From an uncultured Collinsella sp. (GTDB lineage: Bacteria; Actinomycetota; Coriobacteriia; Coriobacteriales; Coriobacteriaceae): 64,000 nt of DNA. Every line of letters starts with the position of its first letter. Position 1 is the first letter of the stretch. The stretch covers positions 10,850 to 74,849 of the forward strand of contig CABVDJ010000007.1 in the NCBI GenBank assembly GCA_902497025.1, written 5' to 3'. This document shows positions 16,493 through 23,387 of this stretch, piece by piece. The notes under the pieces are model-generated. The model ran no database searches. It saw only the letters and a list, made by a program, of their open reading frames with translations, and was not told the DNA's origin. The position numbers were made by a program, and so were the translations under genes.

Positions 16493-17695
16493 TTAGGCCT
16501 GGAGCCAACGGGCGGTGTTGCGCTCATCGAGGGCCTTGAGGGTAGCAGCGGGATCGGCAACCTTCTGCAGGAACATCATGGCTGCGATGGCGTACGGCTT
16601 GTAGCTGGCCTCCTTGTACATGCCCACGCGGTGCATGTCGAAGACGTCGGCGTTGACCTCACCGTGCTCGCAGGAGACACCGGAGATGTCGGCGGGCAGC
16701 GGATGCATAAAGATGGTGTCCTGGCCGTTGGCGGTCTTCTCCATGAGCTCGGTCGTGGAGCACCAGTCCTGATGGGTGGCGTTCTGGGCGAGCAGCTCCT
16801 TCTCGAGCGCAGCGATGCCGGCGTCGTCGCCCTCGGCGTACAGGTTGGTGCGCTTCTCCATGGCGGCAAACGGAGCCCAGCTCTTGGGGATCACGATGTC
16901 GGCGCCCTCGAAGGCCTCGGCCATGGTGTTGACCTGCTTAAAGGTGGTGCCGGACTCGGCGGCATAGCCCTTGGCGCGCTCGACGACCTCGGGCATGAGG
17001 TCGTAGCCCTCGGGGTGAGCAAGGGTGACGTCCATGCCAAAACGGGGCAGCAGGCTGATCAGCGACTGCGGGCAGGACAGCGGCTTGCCGTAAGAGGGCG
17101 AATAGGCCCAGGTGACGGCAACCTTCTTGCCCTTGAGGTTCTCGAGGCCGCCAAACTCGTTGATGAGGTAGAGCATGTCGGCAGAGGACTGCGTGGGGTG
17201 ATCGGAGTCGGACTGCAGGGAGATGAGCGTGGGACGGTGATCCAGAACGCCGTCCTCGTAAGCCTGCTGGACAGACTCGGAGACCTCGGCCATGTAGGCG
17301 TCGCCCTTGCCGATGTACATGTCGTCGCGGATGCCGATGACGTCGGCCATGAAGGAGATCATGGTAGCGGTCTCGCGGACGGTCTCGCCGTGAGCGATCT
17401 GGGACTTCTTCTCGTCCAGGTCCTGCAGCTCAAGGCCGAGCAGGTTGGCGGCCTTAGAGAAGGAGAAGCGCGTACGGGTGGAGTTGTCACGGAACAGGGA
17501 GACGGCCAGGCCCGAGTCGAAGATCTTGGACGAGACGTTGTTCTCGCGCAGCTCGCGCAGGGCGTCGGCGACGATGTAGAGCGCCTTGAGCTCATCGGTG
17601 GTCTTGTCCCAGGTGTGCAGGAAGTCGCTGCCGTACATACCCTTAAAATCGAGGCCGTTCAGCTGCTCGACGAGCTCGGTAAACTTAGCGTCCAT
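16493..17695 (-). CDS. ygeW: Knotted carbamoyltransferase YgeW
   Basis: A 400-residue member of the aspartate/ornithine carbamoyltransferase superfamily. SLFRDNSTRTRFSFSK carries the carbamoyl-phosphate-binding STRTR (residues 72-76) and HPLPADISGVSCEHGEV the second conserved loop. The length and the extended HPLPADI region match YgeW rather than PyrB or ArgF. In the purine pathway it is thought to phosphorolyse 2,3-ureidopropionate to carbamoyl phosphate and 2,3-diaminopropionate, feeding YgeX. The start at 17695 follows AGAAAGGACATTTCC; an upstream open frame lacks a ribosome site. No carbamate kinase gene is in the window. Confidence 0.93.
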   Translation of the reverse strand: MDAKFTELVEQLNGLDFKGMYGSDFLHTWDKTTDELKALYIVADALRELRENNVSSKIFDSGLAVSLFRDNSTRTRFSFSKAANLLGLELQDLDEKKSQIAHGETVRETATMISFMADVIGIRDDMYIGKGDAYMAEVSESVQQAYEDGVLDHRPTLISLQSDSDHPTQSSADMLYLINEFGGLENLKGKKVAVTWAYSPSYGKPLSCPQSLISLLPRFGMDVTLAHPEGYDLMPEVVERAKGYAAESGTTFKQVNTMAEAFEGADIVIPKSWAPFAAMEKRTNLYAEGDDAGIAALEKELLAQNATHQDWCSTTELMEKTANGQDTIFMHPLPADISGVSCEHGEVNADVFDMHRVGMYKEASYKPYAIAAMMFLQKVADPAATLKALDERNTARWLQA

Positions 17696-17849
17696 GGAAA
17701 TGTCCTTTCTAAAGATGAAACGATCGCAATGAGTAGATGTGCTCCGCCATGCGCGTGTGGCTAGAACATGCAGAGCACCATGACGAGGACCCGCCACCGT
17801 TGAGGAAGCATGGGAGATAACGACCGCGGGCCCCAAGTCAACAGGAGGC

Positions 17850-17875
17850 GCCGGGGGACACGAGCGGCCCCCGGC
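17850..17875 (-). other. GC-rich stem-loop downstream of ygeY
   Basis: Perfect 8-bp stem GCCGGGGG / CCCCCGGC with a ten-base loop, 22 bases after the ygeY stop and without a T tract. It may protect or process the 3' end of the ygeY message. Confidence 0.55.
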
Positions 17876-17897
17876 TCAACAAGATCGAGGAATGGGA

Positions 17898-19283
17898 CTA
17901 GTCGATCTTGTTGTTGGTCAGACCGGCGCGGAACACGGTGGCATCGCCATCGGCCTGGCTCGGATCGTAGAGGTTCAGAGCAGCCACATACATGGCGGCA
18001 GCGGTGACCAGGTCGTCCTTGTAGGTGACCTCGTTGGGAGCGTGAGCCTGAGACTCGGCGCCCGGGCCAAAGCCGACGCAGGGGATGCCATAGCGGCCCT
18101 GGATGGAGACGCAGTTCGTGGAGAAGGTCCACTTGTCGCACAGCGGACGACCGGTGCGCTTGTCCATGCTGGGCTCGCAGCCGATGCGCTCGTCACCGAA
18201 CATGGCCTTGTGGGCGTCGACGAGGGCCTTGACGTGCGGAGCGGTCTCCTTGTTGATCCACGTGGGGAAGTAAGCCTCGGTCTCGTAGACCTCGCCGGTC
18301 CAGGACGGACGGTCGTACATGTACATGGAGACCTTCACGTCGTCGCCGTACTTCTTGGCGGCCGGCAGGTTGCGGATCTCGTCCAGGCAGGACTCCCAGG
18401 TCTCACCGGCGGTCATGCGACGGTCGATGGAGATGGCGCAGGAGTCGGCCACGGCGCAGCGGCTGGGGCTGGTGTAGAAGATCTGGCTGACGGTGCAGGT
18501 GCCGCGGCCCAGGAAGCGGGCATCCTCGTAGTGCTCGGGGTTGTACTTGGGGTCGAGCATCTTGACGAGACCCTTGATGTCGGTCGACTCGTCGCAGCCG
18601 TTGTTGTTGAGGGCGCGGACGTCGGCGATGATGTCGGCCATCTTGTAGATGGCGTTGTCGCCGCGGTCGGGAGCGGAGCCGTGGCAGGAGGTGCCGTGAA
18701 CGTCGACGCGGATCTCCATGCGGCCGCGGTGACCGCGATAGATGCCGCCGTCGGTGGGCTCGGTGGAAATGACAAACTCGGGCTTAATGCCGTCCTTGTT
18801 GTAGATGTACTGCCAGCACATGCCGTCGCAGTCCTCTTCCTGGACAGTGCCGACGACCATGATCTTGTAGCCCTCGGGGATGAGGCCCATGTCCTTCATC
18901 ATCTTGGCAGCGTAGGTAGCGGAAGCCATGCCGCCCTCCTGGTCGGAGCCGCCGCGGCCATAGATGATCTCGTCGGTCTCGTAGCCCTCGTAGGGATCGG
19001 CATCCCAGTTCTCGATGTTGCCGATGCCGACGGTGTCGATGTGGGAGTCGATGGCGATAATCTTGTCGCCCTCGCCCATAAAGCCCATGACGTTGCCCAG
19101 GCCGTCGACCTTGACCTCGTCATAGCCAAGGCTCTCCATCTCGGCCTTAATGCAGGCAACAACCTCACCCTCCTCGCAGGACTCAGAGGGGTGGGAGATC
19201 ATAGCGCGCAGGAAGCGAGTCATATCAGCACGATGGGACTCAGCAGCAGCCTTGATAGCGTCGAAATCGAGTTCTTTAGTCAT
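17898..19283 (-). CDS. ygeY: YgeY-family M20-type metallohydrolase (purine/selenium cluster)
   Basis: A 461-residue M20-family amidohydrolase/peptidase. AIDSHIDTVGIG, YGRGGSDQEGGMA and VGTVQEEDCDG hold the expected His, Asp, Glu-Glu metal and catalytic residues, and FGPGAESQAHAPNE the last His ligand. The dimerisation lid (residues about 190-310) carries GHRGRMEIRVDVHGTSCHGS. It is one of the genes reported to be needed for anaerobic urate breakdown, where it hydrolyses an open-chain ureido intermediate; the exact substrate here is inferred. It lies between ygeX and ygeW. Confidence 0.9.
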   Translation of the reverse strand: MTKELDFDAIKAAAESHRADMTRFLRAMISHPSESCEEGEVVACIKAEMESLGYDEVKVDGLGNVMGFMGEGDKIIAIDSHIDTVGIGNIENWDADPYEGYETDEIIYGRGGSDQEGGMASATYAAKMMKDMGLIPEGYKIMVVGTVQEEDCDGMCWQYIYNKDGIKPEFVISTEPTDGGIYRGHRGRMEIRVDVHGTSCHGSAPDRGDNAIYKMADIIADVRALNNNGCDESTDIKGLVKMLDPKYNPEHYEDARFLGRGTCTVSQIFYTSPSRCAVADSCAISIDRRMTAGETWESCLDEIRNLPAAKKYGDDVKVSMYMYDRPSWTGEVYETEAYFPTWINKETAPHVKALVDAHKAMFGDERIGCEPSMDKRTGRPLCDKWTFSTNCVSIQGRYGIPCVGFGPGAESQAHAPNEVTYKDDLVTAAAMYVAALNLYDPSQADGDATVFRAGLTNNKID

Positions 19284-19387
19284 AACAGTTAACCTTTCTA
19301 CAAGGGTTTACCTACAGGTAGATATTTCAGATAGATCACTTGTGCCAAGCAGCGTGAGGTCGAGTACCCGGCAAGCAAGTAAACGTA

Positions 19388-19505
19388 GGGTGGCGGAGCA
19401 TATGTTTGCTCCGTCGCGAGTTCCGCACGAGCCGGAGAGCACTTAATGTGCTCTCCGTGCGAGCAGAACTGTTCGAGCAGGGAGTAAACATATGCTCCGC
19501 CACCC
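19388..19505. repeat. Core-in-palindrome element, copy 1 (between ygeX and ygeY)
   Basis: Arms at 19388-19412 and 19481-19505 are inverted repeats matching at 24 of 25 positions (GGGTGGCGGAGCATATGTTT and so on). They enclose a 68-bp core (19413-19480) that contains an inner hairpin, GGAGAGCAC/GTGCTCTCC. On the minus strand the core matches the core at 46678-46744 at about 60 of 69 aligned positions, but the arms are unrelated. The element begins 16 bases after the ygeX stop. No open reading frame is inside. Confidence 0.9.
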
Positions 19506-19521
19506 GGACAGGTTAGGCTCG

Positions 19522-20736
19522 CTAGCAGGTCGGATACTCGCCCTCCCAGACGATGCGACGATACTGATCCGGATCCGTGTCACCTTCCGTGGAGAAGCAG
19601 AGCACGGAGCTCGTCTTGTCCAGGCCGATGAGCTCCTTGAGCTCAGCGTACTCGGGATCGAGCATGAGGGTCTCGACCAGGCCGGTGGTCACAGCGCCGG
19701 ACTCGCCGGAAATGACGCGCGGGTCGCCCTTCTCGGGAGCGCCCAGGGTGCGCATGCCGCGAGCGGTGACCCAGTCGGGGCAGGACACGAAGGCGGTGGT
19801 GTGGTTGCGCAGGATATCCCAGCCCAGAATGTTGGGCTCGCCGCAGCACAGACCGGCCATGATGGAGGGCATGTCACCGTCCACGATGCGCGGATCGCCG
19901 TCGCCGGCGGCAGCGCCCTTGTACAGGCAGGCGGCAGGCGCGCACTCGACCACGACGAAGGTGGGCGGGTTATCGGGATACAGGTTGGTGAAGTAGCCCA
20001 CCACGGCGCCGGCGAGCGAACCCACGCCAGCCTGGACAAACACGTGCGTCGGGCGGTTGATGGCCATCTCGCGCAGCTGCTCTGCAGCCTCGGAAGCCAT
20101 GGTGCCGTAGCCCTCCATGATCCAAGACGGGATCTTCTCGTAGCCCTCCCAGGCGGTGTCCTGAACGATGACGCCGCGCTCGCAGGCGTCGGCCTCGGCG
20201 GCGGCCATGCGCACGCACTCGTCGTAGTTGACCTCTTCGATGGTCACCGTGGCGCCCTCGGCGGCGATGTTATCGAAGCGGGGCTTGGTAGAACCCTTGG
20301 GCATGTGCACGACGGCCTTCTGGCCCAGCTTGTTGGCAGCCCATGCCACGCCGCGGCCATGGTTGCCGTCGGTGGCGGTAAAGAAGGTGGCCTGGCCAAA
20401 GTCCTTGGCAAGCTGATCGGAGGTCAGGTAATCGAAGGTGCACTCGGCAACGTCCTTGCCGGTCTCGTCGGCAATATAGTTGGCCATGGCAAACGAGCCG
20501 CCCAGGACCTTAAAGGCGTTGAGGCCAAAGCGATAGCTCTCGTCCTTAACGCATAGGTTGGACAGGCCCAGACGCGCGGCCTGGCCGTCCAGGCGGGCAA
20601 GCGGAGTGACGGTATATTGAGGGAACGACTGGTGGAAGGCACGGGCCTTCTTCACGTGGTCGAGGCTCATGATTCCCAAGTGCTTGTCATCGCTCTTGGG
20701 CATCGTGTTGCCCGCCCACTGGATCTTATCGGCCAT
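19522..20736 (-). CDS. ygeX: Diaminopropionate ammonia-lyase YgeX
   Basis: PLP-dependent fold-type II lyase converting 2,3-diaminopropionate to pyruvate and two ammonia. Lys76 in YRFGLNAFKVLGG is the Schiff-base lysine and TDGNHGRGVAWAA binds the substrate carboxylate; the C-terminal SGESGAVTTGL and CFSTEGDTDPDQYR complete the PLP site. Length is 404 residues, full size. It catalyses the last committed step of the purine route and passes through a 2-aminoacrylate intermediate, which may explain ridA nearby. The start region faces a divergent regulator across two palindromic sites. Confidence 0.95.
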   Translation of the reverse strand: MADKIQWAGNTMPKSDDKHLGIMSLDHVKKARAFHQSFPQYTVTPLARLDGQAARLGLSNLCVKDESYRFGLNAFKVLGGSFAMANYIADETGKDVAECTFDYLTSDQLAKDFGQATFFTATDGNHGRGVAWAANKLGQKAVVHMPKGSTKPRFDNIAAEGATVTIEEVNYDECVRMAAAEADACERGVIVQDTAWEGYEKIPSWIMEGYGTMASEAAEQLREMAINRPTHVFVQAGVGSLAGAVVGYFTNLYPDNPPTFVVVECAPAACLYKGAAAGDGDPRIVDGDMPSIMAGLCCGEPNILGWDILRNHTTAFVSCPDWVTARGMRTLGAPEKGDPRVISGESGAVTTGLVETLMLDPEYAELKELIGLDKTSSVLCFSTEGDTDPDQYRRIVWEGEYPTC

Positions 20737-20828
20737 ACGGTGAACTCCTTAAGTCCTCTCTTGCCGGCCCCCGCATACGCGTTTCAGCCCATTCCCATTC
20801 ATGCGACTGAACTTTTATGTGGATGCCA

Positions 20829-20894
20829 AACAAAAAGTTTGTTATCACTGTTCTATCACACTTTTTGATTGGCAAACCTAACAAATTGTTTGTT
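20829..20894. promoter_or_regulatory. Paired palindromic operator candidates in the ygeX/regulator gap
   Basis: Two 15-bp palindromes, AACAAAAAGTTTGTT (20829-20843) and AACAAATTGTTTGTT (20880-20894), share the form AACAAA-N3-TTTGTT and lie 51 bp apart centre to centre, about five helical turns. They are in the 277-bp gap between divergent ygeX and a YheO-type regulator, which is the likely binder. No convincing -35/-10 pair was fixed for either gene. Confidence 0.6.
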
Positions 20895-21013
20895 GCCGTA
20901 ATCGGTACCTTTTCGCCGCCGAACGGTTACATAACGCAGCGACGCTTTCGTTATTTGCGAACAGGTGTGGTTTATGGCAAAGTATGCCCAAACTAATTTT
21001 TAGGAAGGCACCC

Positions 21014-21667
21014 ATGACCCCCGCACAGATTGAGTTTTACAAGCGCCTCGCACACGGTCTGGCGCTCCAATTTGGTCCCAACTGCGAAGTCGTCGTCCAC
21101 GATCTGGAGACCGAGGACGTGGACCACTCCATCGTAGTGATCGAAAACGGCCACGTCAGCGGGCGCAAACTGGGTGACGGCCCCAGCCATATCGTGTTTG
21201 AGTCCATGCACGAGGGCACCACCGACATACACGACCGCGAGCCGTACCTCACCAAAACCGCCGATGGCAAGCTGCTCAAGTCCTCGACCATCTTTATCCG
21301 CAACGACGAGGGCAAGCCCGTCGGCATTTTGGGCATTAACTTTGACATTACGCTCATGAAGGCTTTTGAGCGTTCGCTCGACGCCTTTACCGGCACCGGC
21401 GGCACGGGCTATACCGAGCCCGAGCCCATTACCAAGAACATCGGCGACCTGCTCGAGGACCTGCTGCACGAGTGCGAGCAGTTTGTGGGCAAGCCCGCGG
21501 CGCTCATGACCAAAGACGAGCGCATTCGTGCCATTGGCTACCTCGACCGTCGCGGCGCCTTCCTCATTTCCAAGTCGAGCGAGCGCGCCTGCGAGTTCTT
21601 TGGCATCTCCAAGTACAGCTTCTATAGCTACCTCAATGAGGCCAAGGCGGCGGCCGGCGACAAGTAG
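21014..21667 (+). CDS. YheO-type PAS-HTH transcriptional regulator 1
   Basis: The 217-residue protein has an N-terminal YheO/PAS-like sensor (about residues 5-120: CEVVVHDLETEDVDHSIVVI, GRKLGDGPSH, IFIRNDEGKPVGILGINFD) and a C-terminal helix-turn-helix (about 165-212: RIRAIGYLDRRGAFLISKS, FFGISKYSFYSYLNEAK). The family includes DauR, which controls amino-acid catabolism. The ATG at 21014 follows TAGGAAGG by five bases; an earlier ATG at 20984 has no ribosome site. Divergence from ygeX suggests it senses a purine-pathway intermediate; that is inference. Confidence 0.85.
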   Translation: MTPAQIEFYKRLAHGLALQFGPNCEVVVHDLETEDVDHSIVVIENGHVSGRKLGDGPSHIVFESMHEGTTDIHDREPYLTKTADGKLLKSSTIFIRNDEGKPVGILGINFDITLMKAFERSLDAFTGTGGTGYTEPEPITKNIGDLLEDLLHECEQFVGKPAALMTKDERIRAIGYLDRRGAFLISKSSERACEFFGISKYSFYSYLNEAKAAAGDK

Positions 21668-21790
21668 GCACTCGCCTGGATTGTCCCTCCCCTTTTGGGC
21701 GCGAGTTCTGGAAAGCGCGAATCCAAGACCGAGCCGCTTGGGAAGTTCCATATAATCGATGTCATTAGTATTTCGAAAGGATGGAACAGA

Positions 21791-22780
21791 ATGGCGTTGA
21801 GCAAGGCATCATGCACCGGTCGCGGATTGATTCCGGCAATTGGTGGACATGTGCACCGCATGTTCGATGAGGGTGAAGACGACCTGTTTTCGCTGAGCCT
21901 TGACGACGTGATGGACGATCGCCCGTGGACCGCCGACGAACTCATGGGCGGCGGCGGGGCTCGCCCGTCAAGCCCCAATCCCGCACTTGCGCCTAAGACC
22001 GCATCTGCGCCGGCTCCTGCGCAGTCGGCTGTTTCGACGCCCGCGCCTACACCCACGCCCACTTCGGCGCCCACGCCCGCTCCCCGCCCCGCAAGCGACC
22101 CGTCCGAGACGGCGGCATTTCTCGCTGCGGCGACGCAGGGCAAATCGGCCGACAGCACCGTTATGTACAACGCCCAGCAGCTGCCCGTTCCTGCGGCACG
22201 CAAGCCTCCGGTCACAAGGCTCGATGAGCCCGTTGCCCGTCAGGTTGCCTACGATTCCTGGGCTGCAGCCGATCTGGATGAGACCTCTACCGGCATGCCG
22301 GCGCTCGACGTTCCAGTTAACCCGCTTTTTGCCGCCAACACGAGCGCCGCGGACTATGAGGGCGGTGCGGCATATTCCGATTATTCCGATGACTATGCTG
22401 GCACCAGTCGCATCGAGACCGAGGATTATGGCACCGCATCGAGCGATTATCTCAACGATCCGTACGCTGCCACGCCTGCACCGGAATATGACCCGGAGGC
22501 CGCGTCCGCACCGGCGTATACCAAAAGCACGGGCGAAGAGCGCTTCGCCGATTATTACGCCGAGGAAAAGGCGCTGCGTTTCTCGGAATTTCCGCAGGCA
22601 GTCAAGGTTGCCTTTATCGCCATTATCATTGCCCTGCTCGGCGTCATTGCGTTTGAGGGATTCCAGCTGTTCCGCGGCCCCACCGCGTCCGAATCGGCAA
22701 CGCAGCAAAAAGAGGACGATAACCAGTACCTGGACATCAACACCCTCAAGGGCGACCCCAACGACGGGGACGACGAGTAG
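21791..22780 (+). CDS. Pro/Ala-rich single-pass membrane protein, function unknown
   Basis: I do not recognise this 329-residue protein. It has a folded-looking N-terminus (MALSKASCTGRGLIPAIGGH), then about 60 residues rich in Pro, Ala and Thr (alternating PAPTPTPTSAPTPAP), an acidic Tyr/Asp/Ser-rich stretch, and one hydrophobic helix near residues 279-300 (VAFIAIIIALLGVIAFEGF), followed by a short acidic tail. No signal peptide is seen, so the bulk is probably cytoplasmic with a C-terminal anchor. The ATG at 21791 follows AAAGGA; it is 123 bases downstream of the regulator. No obvious link to purine metabolism. Confidence 0.7.
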   Translation: MALSKASCTGRGLIPAIGGHVHRMFDEGEDDLFSLSLDDVMDDRPWTADELMGGGGARPSSPNPALAPKTASAPAPAQSAVSTPAPTPTPTSAPTPAPRPASDPSETAAFLAAATQGKSADSTVMYNAQQLPVPAARKPPVTRLDEPVARQVAYDSWAAADLDETSTGMPALDVPVNPLFAANTSAADYEGGAAYSDYSDDYAGTSRIETEDYGTASSDYLNDPYAATPAPEYDPEAASAPAYTKSTGEERFADYYAEEKALRFSEFPQAVKVAFIAIIIALLGVIAFEGFQLFRGPTASESATQQKEDDNQYLDINTLKGDPNDGDDE

Positions 22781-22850
22781 CGAGGGCTGAAGGCGGCCGC
22801 AGGATCCCGCATCCAGCACCAGCTTCTAAGTGCTGTTTTGTCATCCAGCC

Positions 22851-22927
22851 ACACTTTTCCGGATAATTTGCCTATCGAATTTGACACTTTTCCGAAGTTT
22901 TAAGATGCCTATTTCGACACTTTTCCG
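22851..22927. repeat. Three direct repeats with a 33-bp period next to a transposase remnant
   Basis: ACACTTTTCCG occurs at 22851, 22884 and 22917, with related sequence between them (TGCCTAT then TTTGACAC or TTCGACAC). The third copy abuts the first codon of the transposase fragment. They look like stacked insertion-sequence end fragments. Confidence 0.65.
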
Positions 22928-23206
22928 TACCGCTGGCCCGGCTGGATCTCGATCTGCAAGGGGCACGGCCTCGCCAGGAGCATGTCCGCCAAGGGCTGCA
23001 GCCCGGACAACGCGGCGATGGAGGGCTTCTTCGGCCTGCTCAAGAGGGAGTTCTGGCACGGCAGGGACTGGTCGGGCTGGACCCCCGCCCGCTTCATCGA
23101 GGAGCTCGGGGGCTGGATCGGCCGATACAATACGGAGAGGCGCAGCGATGCGCTCGGCGGCCGCACGCCGGCTGAGTTCCGCGCCGCACTGGGAAGGGCC
23201 GCGTAA
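22928..23206 (+). pseudogene. IS3-family transposase (OrfB) C-terminal remnant
   Basis: Translation from 22928 reads YRWPGWISICKGHGLARSMS, then AKGCSPDNAAMEGFFGLLKR, and ends with YNTERRSDALGGRTPAEFRA. This is the end of the DDE integrase domain of IS3-type OrfB, including the catalytic Glu region (AMEGFFG). The N-terminal two-thirds, with the two catalytic Asp, is missing and the fragment has no start context. It marks an old insertion between the membrane-protein gene and the 3' end of the xanthine dehydrogenase gene. Confidence 0.88.
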
Positions 23207-23284
23207 CGGTCCAAGAAATCGTCCGCAGTCCCTCCCCTCAAAAGGAAAGCACGACCCGTTCCGAGACGCGGCCTCCGCTCCAAA

Positions 23285-23318
23285 CAAAAGGCCTCGGCTC
23301 GCGATGGAGCCGGGGCCA
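23285..23318 (-). terminator. Terminator after the xanthine dehydrogenase gene
   Basis: On the minus strand an 11-bp stem (GGCCCCGGCTC / GAGCCGAGGCC) is followed by TTTTGTTTG. It lies about 70 bases past the stop codon at 23388. Confidence 0.85.
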
Positions 23319-23387
23319 AAGGCGCAGCATATACAGTTGATGGTTGAGCGCGAACAGCCCGTCAACAATGGCTGTCCGCACCCCGCC

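Noticed and set aside
19413..19480. Element core considered as a retron ncRNA, integron attC site or group II intron
   Set aside because: No reverse transcriptase or integrase is in the window, the core lacks recognisable attC or intron motifs, and three loci share only the core.
22851..22927. Short regularly spaced repeats considered as a CRISPR array
   Set aside because: The repeat is only 11 bases, the intervening sequences are related to each other, there are three units and no cas genes.
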